This document shows, in pieces, positions 46,883 to 57,142 of a stretch of DNA of 64,000 bases. Numbering within the stretch: position 1 is the stretch's first letter; each line of letters starts with the position of its first letter. The translations under genes were made by a program, and so were the position numbers. A model generated the notes under the pieces. That model saw only the letters and a list, made by a program, of their open reading frames with translations. It did not search any database and was not told the DNA's origin. This DNA comes from Antedon bifida (lineage: Eukaryota > Echinodermata > Crinoidea > Comatulida > Antedonidae): assembly GCA_963402885.1 (NCBI GenBank), contig OY727100.1, positions 13,857,395 through 13,921,394 of the forward strand. Direction: 5' to 3'.

Positions 46883-49552
46883 TGATGATAATACAATTAA
46901 TTTTATTCCTCCTTTCTAGCACCTTTTGACATAATCAGTTACATTACATCAGTTAATTCAGACACCTTATTCATTTGTTCATGTTCGTAGTCCTGTAGTT
47001 GTTAGAACACCCCTCATTTGCATATAAGTGTTAAATGCTTGGTATCTGATCTTGTCACCTGACTCCATACAGGTGTGAAATTGAAATGATACAGGATTAA
47101 TTCATCGTGAAATGAAGCGCGATACATCATTTAAAAGTTACCCCAGGTAGGTTTGTTTGCGTTAATCTACACTGATGAATTCCAACTGACAGCTTTGAAA
47201 ACAGGGGTGAAGTATAAGCTTTGGTTTTAATCACTACCGTTACCATGTCCCAAACATTCCAAACTTTGTTTATAGATCATCAACCAATTCACCGTCTGGT
47301 ATCCAACCGAGATCCTCTACTCTGGAATAACAACATAACAATTAGCAAGTTGCTCGTCAATCGGCTCACCGTGCTTATTTATATGGACACTTCATTAGTT
47401 TGATGAAAGGAAAACAGTGCGGAATGCGGGCCAAATGAGCAATCACTGGTTCAATTTCGTTCGCTAGAGACCGTTTCTAATCTCGTTTTGTGATTATAAT
47501 AATATTACAGCTTACACTGTGTAGGTAACTGACATGATATTTGGTATGTTCAGTTTGTATCGTTTACTTGGGTAGAGTTACATTGGCCCTATATATATAA
47601 TTATTAATTCCAAACTAAACAGTGTGCTGATTTCTAATTTAGAACAGACTGAACCACATTTTGGATTAGTGATTTCAGTTTCTACTTGGATATGTAATGA
47701 CATTTTCTATTATATTATTGTACTATTTATCCTTTTTCCATATTACTTTTTCATTCATTAACGTCTGGTATTAGTAAAATTTATACCAAATTTCATCACT
47801 ATATCATATTTGAACATATATGTATTAAGATTTATATATTTATGTATATCATTTATTTGTTTCTTAGAAAGAAATAAAGCTGTCTCAGTTCAAAAATAAA
47901 TGTGCGCCCTCTACAGTCCAAGTTCATTTAATCACGTACAATAGTATATCTATATTATTATTGGCATGCATTTTTTATTTTTTATACGAATAATGACAAT
48001 GTATGACTATTACCTTTTTGAAACCCAAAGTCTTCTGACTTTATGACTTTAAAAAGCACACACATAAACCTCTCCCTCTCCCTCTTCGTCCCTCCCATGC
48101 AATAAAAAGACAAAACTTTGTGTATACATCCGGATACTTTGTTTTACTGTATATTACAGTAGCTTATTATATTTCACACAATGTTGCTAGATGTATGTTT
48201 GCGGAAATAATTTAAAATTGCATTGGAAACAAAAGCATCTTTTTAAATTGTTTTTGTTGAAGATAATTATTTTATAATTGATTTAAAATGTATATTTTCT
48301 TTTTCTTTCAATTGAGTACATTTGTTGATAAGGAGATGGGTTTTTCTTTTACTGTCCATTAGGCAACTTATTTAAAGCTAAAATCTGCTACTTTAATCTC
48401 AATTTGATCCTTTGGTAATGAAAACAAATTAACAAATTCACATTCAGTGCGCTCCAATTCAACTTCTTCTTCTCATTATGAGCGGCCGTAGTCATAGCAA
48501 CGAGTTAAATGATAGTAGCATCATGAAAAGAATTATCTTTAGCAAATGTTTTCATTTGTTCTGGGATGCGACATGGATTCCGTCAAGGTCAAAATCACTT
48601 AAATTATGAATCAACATTTTTAATCAATTAAGAACAGACGCCATCTTAAACCATGTATTTAATCGTTCGTAGAAAACAAAAACTAGAAATTATACATATT
48701 ACCTTATGGGTGAATTACCTATTAAACATCCTAAAGTAATCCTTTTGCTCATCTAAATCCAAATTTTTTAAATTACATTTTTTAAAATATTATTTCTATT
48801 ATAAATATTATCTTCACATTATTTTTCAACACTGTTTACACTTAACCTATTCAGAAATGATTGTCATTTATTCTTTTTCCAAAAAATAGTAACTATAATG
48901 ATTCTTAGAATTTAAACATATTTCTAAAAAGTTAATTAAGTTTATTGAAAAAGAAAAAAGTAGTTTAATATAGAAAATTAATATGACTAATATAAAATAA
49001 TATTTCACTAATTTTGATATTTTAATATTTTCCAATTTATATTTATTTACAACTGAATGACATCCAGCAAGAAACAAGCAAATTCTAGTATTGAGATTGC
49101 AATAAAAAGCATATATATATTAAAAAAAAACTATATAGAAATATATTAATAGTGAGTTGGAATCAGTTACTACTTTCTATTACTGAATTAGGATTTTATT
49201 TTGTTATCAATCTTAAGATTCAAATTATACAGACAGAAGCGATAGCATAAAATGTACGATAAAAATACTTGGATTAATTCCGATTCGTCTTGAATTTTTT
49301 CTCTCGATCTTCAATTGTCATATATATTTTCTCAGCTTAATACAGATAATACATTGAGTATGCTTATGATTAAGGCTTGCAAACTAGGCTGATCATAATG
49401 ACCGGAGTGTAGGTAAAACTTTGTTCTTTTATTATTTTTATAGAAAATATATACAGATATTTATTCATGTCATAGCCAGAGATTATTACCAATGTGTTAA
49501 AAAGTATATAAATATTGTAGCCTGATTTAAGGTTTAGATTACTTTTGGTGGT
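46883..49552. other. Intergenic, with complex patches
   Basis: No gene supported. The patch 47020-47500 has higher complexity, e.g. GTCAATCGGCTCACCGTGC and AACAGTGCGGAATGCGGGCC, and may be regulatory. A second such patch is 48480-48640. The remainder is AT-rich. Confidence 0.45.
47904..47917 (-). promoter_or_regulatory. CTCF-like motif
   Basis: The minus-strand sequence ACTGTAGAGGGCGC matches 12 of 14 positions of CCASYAGRKGGCRS, including GTAGAGGGCGC. Same orientation as the motifs at 45642 and 52568. Confidence 0.4.
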
Positions 49553-49605
49553 TGAGATGCTCACCTACCAATTACCATCTTGGGTTCAAATCCTGTCAGA
49601 TGTCA
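49553..49605 (+). repeat. tRNA-like fragment (SINE head)
   Basis: TTGGTGGTTGAGATGC resembles an A-box region, then CACCTACCAATTACCATC, then GGGTTCAAATCC as a good B box. The stems are decayed, so this is not a functional tRNA. It resembles the fragments at 57071 and 60868. A family-1 MITE follows 40 bases on. Confidence 0.5.
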
Positions 49606-49644
49606 AAGATTTTTCTCATTACAAAAAAAAAAGCTAACTCTACT

Positions 49645-49799
49645 TCAGCTCTGTCTATACTATCAAACTTTATGTGACAAAAAATTGTGATGTGCCCATG
49701 AACAAGATGACATATCACTATCACATTTGGGCATATCACTACCATATTTGGGCACATTACACTTTTGTAAAACTAGTTTGATAGTGTAGACATAGCTTA
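49645..49799. mobile_element. Inverted-repeat MITE, family 1, copy E
   Basis: The left end is CAGCTCTGTCTATACTATCA; the right end is AGTTTGATAGTGTAGACATA then GCTTAA. The inside repeats GGGCATATCACTACCATATT. One perfect CArG box CCATATTTGG (49742-49751). No ORF. Confidence 0.85.
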
Positions 49800-51970
49800 A
49801 GCGTCTTATAAATATGTTTGTCCTGTGACAGGATTGCCACCTTTAAGAAAAATAGTGAATAATTATAATGGTTATCCTAGGCAATTTGCCTAAATAATAA
49901 AGAAAACAAAGCAAATATTTTATTTTATTTTTTATAAACATTCTTTAAAAAAAAACCTTACTTATCATCAACTGTCGTGAAGTGATTACTAATTATTTCA
50001 AGGCCACGTGGAATGGTAGCCTGACAGAGATAAACGATAATTATAATGTCTGGAGTAAGGAATGTTCATACAAACAAACAATAATAACCTTTACAACATG
50101 TACTGAATAAAACAATCAATTTTCTCACGAATCATGTTAGTGATTCCTCGATCATCATCATTCCAATTTAAATAAAAGCTCGTAACCAACATGTACCATA
50201 CATCTTTTAAAAGAAAATTAAAGAAACAGTAAACATAAATGTTTTGGATTGTAAATGTTTATCTGGTTTGTAGTTAACAATGTGTAACAAATTCTTTTTA
50301 TCAAACCAATGATACAAATTAATCTAATTTCATAATTGGTACCATTGGTTTTAACTAAAAAGAATTTTTTACACATAAATGTTTTTGTCAATATTATATT
50401 CATAGTAAAAATTCTGTAATTCTATGTACTGTATCTCCATATCATAATTTGGCCAGTGTCATAGAAAAATTCTATGTTACAGTGTTGCATATGTATCACA
50501 TGTATTGCCTGTATCATAGGCTAAGCCTTAACGTTTAAATAATATAGATACAGTACCAAGCATCGGATAATTATATAATGAAACAAGAAAATAACAAAAC
50601 TAGAAAAATTATCTTTAAGAAAGTTTAACATACCAATTATTCCATTAAAATAGTTTAATTAATGAATTAATTGAACTGTTATACATTCCTTTTTCGTATG
50701 ATGTCACCTCTTCGTTTTAGCATTGGGTCCCGAATTATGTTTAATTCCAAGTCCATGTGTTTTATCTTTTGATTGGTATGTATAGAAAGAAAAATTATCG
50801 GAATCTTTAGATGCTTCCATAATGATAATTCTGACACATAATGCCGGCAATCTTTAGACGATAATGAGACTTTGAAGTTATAAATAGCATGAACTTCACG
50901 TTCAGGTAACGATAGCCGACTGGTGTCGTAATGGACAGTTAGCACAGACGAATAAAAAAAATGTACTGAAATTACAAGTAGAGAATCAAAGGGGACAGTT
51001 ACGCTGGTCTCATCTCCAATCTCATATCAAATCTTTGACCAATTGTTAGTATCAAAATATTAGAAATTACAAAATCTATAGAATTAAATTATAGGATAGC
51101 TCAAAAGATGAAAATATTATTTCCATTCCAAAGATCAATATTTGATCAATAATATTAATAATCAATATATAATATTAGTAATAATTAAAATTAATTATTA
51201 TTTTCATTTTGTTTATATTGCTGTATTCAAGAGAACATACACTGTGCCAAATGGTTTACAAAATAGTAAATTAAGAAAAAGGTAGTTTTTATGAGTTTTA
51301 AGAACATACTGAATGTAAAAACATATTCTGATTTTCTATCTGTAAAAAATAAATAAACGTTCATAAGGAACCAAATGAACAACTTCATTAATTTTTTTAT
51401 TTTAGTTTAAACCAGTGAAGAAGGTAACTTCAAGAGAATAGTAAACTCCCCCACTCCGATTGAATATAAGTCCTGTGTATCTATCTAGAACTACACAACT
51501 GTATCCTCATCTATTCAAAAAATACTGTGTGCACACAAGGTAAGTGTGCAACTATTATATTATGTTACACTAATACACATATGCACCTGCAGAGTTTTCA
51601 CTCACCAATCTTATCTATATATAATGTGGGGGAAAAGAACATGTGTGCTAAGAACATAGAACACATGTGATTACAACAATATATTTACTCTTAATGTTAC
51701 TTGACATATTGTTGGTAATGTGCATACATATGTAGTAGACAGAAACATGCACTTGTGTCTACAACACGCAACATCACTTTCCTCATGATTGTAACATACA
51801 CGTGCACAAAGTAATGTGATCAGACACATGTCAGTGTTAATAATGCTTTCCGTTTGTGCAAGAATACACCGTAGTATGTCACTTCATAGCAGTATTACAA
51901 TTGAAAATGAGTTGTATTGTTTACGCCTACAAAATTGTTTTCTTTAAATTAAAAAGTTAGTTGTTTGTCC
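49800..51970. other. Intergenic, no gene supported
   Basis: About 2.2 kb. An 88-residue minus-strand open stretch at 50679-50945 has a mixed composition (SLPEREVHAIYNFKVSLSSK) but no recognisable motif or splice sites, so I leave it uncalled. Otherwise AT-rich. Confidence 0.45.
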
Positions 51971-52348
51971 ATTAAGATTTAGTCACTGATACCCAAAGCA
52001 TTTGTTCAATGTTTTTTCTTTCAATCTCCATTGAGATCCAGCCACTAATACCCAAAGCATTCTCATTTTTTCAGTGCTTTTTTTATTTTCAATCTCTATT
52101 GAGATCTAGCCACTGATACCCAAAGCATTTTCATTTTTTCAGTGCTTTTTTTATTTTCAATCTCTATTGAGATCTAGCCACTGATACCCACAGCATTTTC
52201 ATTTTTTCAGTGCTTATTTTTGTTATCTCCATTGAGATCCAGCCACTGATATACCCACAGCATTGTCATTTTTACAGTGCTTATTTTTTTTCAATCTCCA
52301 TTGAGATCCAGCCATTGATACCCATAGCATTGTCATTTTTTCAGTAAT
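51971..52348. repeat. ~68-bp tandem repeat, about six copies
   Basis: Each unit contains CCATTGAGATCCAGCCACTG, then ATACCCAAAGCATT, then TCATTTTTTCAGTGC and a T-rich spacer. The ATTGAGAT landmark falls at 52030, 52098, 52166, 52231 and 52300, with a first diverged unit at 51973 (ATTAAGAT). The central units differ by only a few bases. Confidence 0.9.
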
Positions 52349-52567
52349 AATTTGCCTTTGAATTTATATATTTATTGTTTATGCTTAAAAAACTCCACTG
52401 CTACCGGTTTTTTCATCCAAATATTTTTTTTTATACAATATAAATAAATTACATTAGTAAAATAATTTCATTGGATTACAGTATATGGATAAAAAATAAT
52501 AAAGTTTAAAAAATCTACTGTTCGGTAATGAGATGGTGCCAAAATTCTTCTCTTGTATAAATGAATA

Positions 52568-52581
52568 GCGCCATCTAGCGG
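52568..52581 (-). promoter_or_regulatory. Strong CTCF-like motif
   Basis: The minus-strand sequence CCGCTAGATGGCGC matches 13 of 14 positions of the CTCF core CCASYAGRKGGCRS. It sits in an AT-rich intergenic region, so GC-driven chance is less likely. Motif only. Confidence 0.45.
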
Positions 52582-53000
52582 TATTTTCTGCGTGTACTTC
52601 ACCACCTTGAATAGACTGCAAGAAATCAAAATCAGCATTTGCTTTGTGTATTTTTGATCTAATTGAAAACCTATTTTTGATTATATAACCCCAAATTAAA
52701 TTTATTTAATGGATTAAATTCAATACCTTAACTCAAGATATGAAATTAATTTTCAGTTTATCAACTTAAAGAAAAGTACAATTTATAAATTCAATATAAA
52801 AGTACAATTCACTAAAAAAATGTTTCATAAGAGTACAAATTTATTTTTGATGTACCGCAAATTAATTATTTCACACGTATTTCAGTAGATTATGTAAATT
52901 CTCGCCATTTTAAAGCTGATTGTATGCTTTGTGACTATGGCCTGTGGTGATATGTGACTATGTCAAAGTGCTTCATTTGCTAATTGTAGCCAAAGCCATC

Positions 53001-53300
53001 ATTAATGAATGTAAGGTTATGTTCTTTTCCTTTGCTCACTCTGTCCCAAGTTTTTTTTTGCGATACAGAAAATAGATCATTGACATTAATAAATGATACA
53101 ACATTCAATACCTGTTGAATTTTTTATACTTTGTGAGCAAAAACCCAGTACTGAATTTGTTAATAACTGATAATTATCTCATCTAATTTAGTGTTAATAA
53201 ATGTAAGGTTAATGTCCTTTTTCTTTCCTCATTCTTTCCCACATTTTCTTACAAATTTTTTCGATGCAGAAAATAGAACACAGACATTAATAATTTATAA
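53001..53300. repeat. Diverged ~190-bp direct duplication
   Basis: ATTAATGAATGTAAGGTTAT at 53001 recurs as GTTAATAAATGTAAGGTTAA at about 53193. In both copies CTTTCC/CTTTGCTCA-TTCT-CCCA follows, then GAT(A)CAGAAAATAGA and GACATTAATAA, so about 100 bases are shared at a spacing of about 190. Not annotated further. Confidence 0.6.
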
Positions 53301-54418
53301 TGTTTTCTGTTTGTTTGCAAGAACTTTAGTCAACCAATCCCACATTACTGATTTTTAACAATCGATTAAATGACCGTGTCTAACAATGAATATTATTAAA
53401 TCTTAAACAATCTTGTAATAAAATACTGTATATGACTGAGTATAATATCTCCCCTAATCTCCACCCCTAATTTAGGCACAGATTTAGGCAGTAAATTCAG
53501 ACACAGGATTTTGGTAATTTCTATTGCTAATGCAATCTGAAATTCACTCCCTAATTTTATAGCCGGAGACCCTATGGAAAAAACAGAGACAAGACTGTAG
53601 AGGAAGGAGGAAGTCCCAAACTGTTGCCTAATCATATACAAGTAAGATTCTTCTTTTTTTTTTCTCAAGAGACCGCGTTATCTTTCTTTTTTTCCTCCAT
53701 ATTTAGATAGATTGAAAATAGCATTATACTCAACTTACAACCTAAAGTTACTAAAATTAATAAATAAAAAAGATGACAACATTAAAATGCTGCAATGTTA
53801 CTCAATTGCAATTACATTCACACAATTTTAATCAGTTGTTAGTTAAATTGGTCTATCAATTTTCTAATAACCAATAATGAAAAATATCTTGTTTTCTTTA
53901 ATGTAATTATGTTTTCAATATTTTTTTCCCTATTTTTTTAATCAACTTAATTATTCTGGCTTGTTGATGTGCCTGGAATTTTACAATGTAGATTGATGAA
54001 ATTGATGAGAATCTAATGAATATGTTTTCTTACTACATAATGAATTTAATTACTGTAAGTGACCAGGGTTTAAGTGACCACTGACCGATGGTTTAAAGCT
54101 GCAGATTTCTATGGTTTTCTACAATTTGGGGAGTTATAAACAGATTTGGAAGATAATTATTTTGAATTCGCCAATTACCAACTCGGCCAATTGCAAGATT
54201 AGAACTAAACTCGTATTGCGATCATTTCTTTTTGAAAGTCTAAATTTACTGTTTGAACAGATGTTTTGATAATATAACTTTCAGTATAGTATTTATATTT
54301 ACTTGACCATTAAAATGTACACATAAAATAAAAACACAATTAAATCAAGTTGTAAAATAGTTCAGAGCAGTTGGCAAGAAAATGCTATAGACTCTCAAAG
54401 TTTGAAATTTTGCCTTTC
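53301..54418. other. Intergenic, no gene seen
   Basis: About 1.1 kb. CCTAATTTAGGCACAGATTT-type short repeats occur at 53455-53500. A 90-residue minus-strand open stretch (53396-53668) shows no motif and is probably chance. Confidence 0.5.
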
Positions 54419-54586
54419 TAAAGCTCTGTCCTACACTATCAAACTAGTTTGACAACAAAAGTGTGATGTGCCCAAATATGGTAGTGCTATGCCCAATTAT
54501 GATGGTGATATGACATCATCATGTCCATATATGGGCAAATCACAATTTTTTGTCACATAAAGTTTAATAGTGTAGACAGAGCTTTA
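54419..54586. mobile_element. Inverted-repeat MITE, family 1, copy F
   Basis: A 168-base copy with both ends intact: TAAAGCTCTGTCCTACACTA and, at the right, TAGTGTAGACAGAGCTTTA. The ends include TA on each side, fitting a TA target duplication as in Tc1/mariner-related MITEs. Two perfect CArG boxes (CCAAATATGG 54472-54481, CCATATATGG 54525-54534). Internal orientation is opposite to copies A, C and E. Confidence 0.9.
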
Positions 54587-54616
54587 CAATGGCCCTATAC
54601 TAAACTGTAATAATGC

Positions 54617-54865
54617 TATGCGTGTGGCACAGTGTGTTGGACGTTGGACTACTGATCGTGAGTTCGCATTGCTTGTGTCCTTAGTCAAGACACTTAACTT
54701 TACATTTGCCTCTCTCCCCCCAGGTGTACAAATGGGTACCTGGTAAGGTCAAAACATAACTGAGCTTAAGGCTGCATGATGGGAGTATGTTTCCATTGGT
54801 GTTTGATCAATAAATAACCGGGATGTGAAGTGCTTAGAGCCTATATGCATTATTATTATTGTTGT
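54617..54865 (+). mobile_element. tRNA-derived SINE with LINE-like tail
   Basis: A decayed tRNA-like head (TGGCACAGTGTGTTGGACG, later GTGAGTTCGCATTGC at the B-box position) leads into a body with CCTTAGTCAAGACACTTAAC, CCCCCCAGGTGTACAAATGG and GTACCTGG. This is the same kind of CAGGTG...AAATGGGTACC segment as in the SINE at 31830-32141. The 3' end GAAGTGCTTAGAGCC, TATATGCATTATTATTATTG resembles L2/CR1 LINE tails, so such a LINE probably mobilised it. Confidence 0.8.
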
Positions 54866-55284
54866 TCATTCAACTTTGTTGGTGTCTCAGTAACAATAAC
54901 AAACAAACAAAGATAAAATATCAACCTAGGCTTTGTTCGGTGTAGTAGTCTTAGTAAATTTAAATAAATAAGTAGTTATGTTTTTAAAAAAGACTAAATG
55001 ACATGATTATTGTAATCTGCACATCCTAGGATAATCCGTATTATCTCTTAATCCTTGTTAAGTATAACTAGATTATTGATGTCCTTTCTCGATGAACTTG
55101 AGACCATAATCTGTAAATTATGTTTAATTCTTTTGGTAGTGATGTAGCAATTTGATTATATAACAATTATTTAAGCAAATTTATAGGCTTAATGAAATAC
55201 TAAACCACCCGTGATTACTGAACATTTTATAATTAATTAATTTTTAAGTGGTTGTGATGAGGAAATCTATGAGAATGAGAAAAA

Positions 55285-55360
55285 GCTGCAGCCAACTGAG
55301 ATTCAAACCAAGAATCTTCTGCTTGATATGCAGACATTGGCATTATACAACTGTGGATTT
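55285..55360 (-). repeat. tRNA-like fragment
   Basis: On the minus strand there is a perfect 5-bp anticodon-type stem TCTGC/GCAGA around a 7-base loop ATATCAA (55334-55318). GGTTTGAATCTC (55309-55298) follows at the B-box position. The A box and acceptor are poor. A decayed SINE head or tRNA pseudogene. Confidence 0.45.
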
Positions 55361-55374
55361 CATATGAATCTAAA

Positions 55375-55513
55375 ACTAAGTACATTGAGAATACTTGCGA
55401 AAAAATACGCAAGTAATTCTCGGGTGGGGCTCGAACCCACGACCTCCAGATCGCTAGCCTGACGTTCATACCTCTAGACCACCGAGCTTGCGCTGATGGC
55501 TAAGGTACTTAGT
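55375..55513 (-). mobile_element. Compact tRNA-headed element with terminal hairpin
   Basis: On the minus strand a tRNA-like head (55489-55419) has A box TGGTCTAGAGG (55481-55471), B box GGGTTCGAGCCC (55438-55427), a perfect T stem GTGGG/CCCAC and an anticodon-like loop CTAGCGA. A hairpin follows directly: GAGAATACTTGCG (55387-55399) pairs with CGCAAGTAATTCTC (55408-55421) with one bulge. The whole is bounded by inverted 9-mers ACTAAGTAC (55375-55383) and GTACTTAGT (55505-55513). Acceptor pairing is only five of seven, so probably not a functional tRNA. Confidence 0.55.
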
Positions 55514-56200
55514 ATGAAGTACAAATTAATAACATTAATAAACATTCAAACATTTAATAAACAGCCATAATTTTTACATCATTAATCTACATATCCCCCC
55601 AGGATTGTCCTAATCTGTTAATCTACACTGCGATTTACTGGATTAGTAAAAGACTTTCCAACACAAATATCAACTTAAACTAAAAAAGTATGAAAAATAC
55701 ATCATATATTGATTGTAATAATAAAAGAAGGTAAAAGAAATTGAAATTAAATTGTTGTCACAAAATCATGAAGAACATTAACTATTAGTAAACAGCCTTA
55801 ATATATAAACAGGATTATCCTAATCTACACATCCCACAATAATCCATAATTGATCCCTTAATTCGTGCTAAGTTTGTTTTATGAACTGATATGACCTAAG
55901 CCCATATTCACATAACAATTTACCAAGTTAAGTTCAACAAAACTAATAAGGGTTAGCTTTTTAATTTTCATGTAATGGTAATTTTTTACATACAGTAGAC
56001 AATTGCCCTAAAAACAAATGTTAAATGTCATTTAAGAACATTGTTTTGATATAAGTAAAGCAAGAATTGTAATATTGAAAATAGGTATCATTTTATTCTT
56101 GAAGAATTTAATTAATTTTATGTGATATGTAACCAATACCTAGTTGTTTTTTTTCTATAAACTTTTTATCATATCTATTTTTGTAGGACAACCTGCTTCT
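55514..56200. other. Intergenic, with a diverged repeat
   Basis: No gene. AATCTACACATCCCACAATA (about 55812) and the following TAATTGATCCCTTAATTCGT resemble AATCTGCACATCCTAGGATA at about 55013 and following sequence, and AATCTACACTGCG at 55621; an old dispersed repeat is possible. Confidence 0.4.
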
Positions 56201-56998
56201 CCTGTTTCTATTGAACAGAAAATACGGTTTTGAATACCGTTCTTTTCAAGAACGTTTTTTTTAATGCCAGTAGAAATGGGTCTCCGCCAAAAACCACCAA
56301 AAAAAACCCCAATTAATTCTGGTCTTGATCGCAAAGAACTGTTCTGAAACCTGTTTCCGCGGAGCAATTTTTGGCTGCAACACAATCGCGGTCTCAATTT
56401 GACTCCAAAAACTGAACTCTGCTGCACTGGGACTATTGCGGTCAGCTCGCAGTCAAAACCGAGCGATAGGACCTAGGTTAGGCCTAGTAATTTTCATTTT
56501 CTCTAGATCGTGAGTATTTTATTTAACTAAAAATGTGGACCGATGCAATTACGAATATAAATAAGTGGGGAGAAGAAAAGATGAGGGGAGGCTAGCCGGG
56601 AGTTGGAAAAAGGCTTCTGTTTATAAGAATATTGTAAAGCGTGTGAGAAGACGAGTTCAACTTGACAATATCTGAGGGTGCGACATACCTATACTTTAAC
56701 AAAGGACCACAATAGCATTTCAGGTAATAATGACAGGATTACCTGCCCCTTCTATGACGAAATGGATGCGATTCTTGGGGATCGCGCTATGTGAAAAAAA
56801 GTAAACCTCGATCCAATCGCGCTTCTGCCTAACGAACTGCATTGTGATATATAATGACGTCATTCATAACGAACATACATGGACGGAACTGGTTTTATTG
56901 AAGTAAATATTGAGCTGCAACGCAATTTTTATTTATAAAACAACTGCCGAAACCGGTTTCCAAAAAAACATTCTTTTTTATTTTTCAATAGAAACAGG
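56201..56998. mobile_element. Harbinger-like element, related to 43637-44335
   Basis: About 798 bases. The ends CCTGTTTCTATTGAA (56201-56215) and, inverted, CCTGTTTCTATTGAA (56998-56984) are identical over 15 bases; the right end is followed by CC, so the full terminus is GGCCTGTTTCTATTGAA. The left flank is degraded and no TTA/TAA duplication is clear. Subterminal motifs AATACGG/AATACCG and AAACCGG echo the ATACCGTAT motif of the 43637 element. ATGTGGACCGATGCAATTAC (56532) resembles ATGTGGAGCGAAGACGTCAC in that element. No intact transposase. Confidence 0.65.
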
Positions 56999-57045
56999 CC
57001 CATTGTTGCTGCCGTTCACCTATTGATACCTTAGAACCTATGGTA

Positions 57046-57142
57046 ACTGTCTTGGTTGTTGTGGCACTGTTGGGACGAGAGTTGAACCCAGGAACATGGG
57101 ATTGGTAAGCATGTCAACAACCAAGACGCAGTGCCACTGGAG
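57046..57142 (-). repeat. tRNA-like fragment within an inverted repeat
   Basis: On the minus strand AGTGGCACTGCGTCTTGG resembles an A-box region, then ACATGCTTACCAATCCCATG, then GGGTTCAACTCTC as B box (57089-57077). The plus-strand ends CTTGGTTGTTG (about 57052) and CAACAACCAAG (about 57116-57126) are inverted copies. Related to the fragments at 49553 and 60868. Confidence 0.45.

Noticed and set aside
50679..50945. 88-residue minus-strand frame as a gene or exon
   Set aside because: Reads fairly protein-like but starts at GTG, has no motif, splice partner or neighbour; not enough support.
55419..55489. Functional tRNA-Ala gene
   Set aside because: Promoter boxes and T stem are good, but only five of seven acceptor pairs form and it is embedded in inverted repeats and a hairpin.
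56155..56427. 90-residue minus-strand frame
   Set aside because: It lies across the end of a Harbinger-like element and has no recognisable domain.
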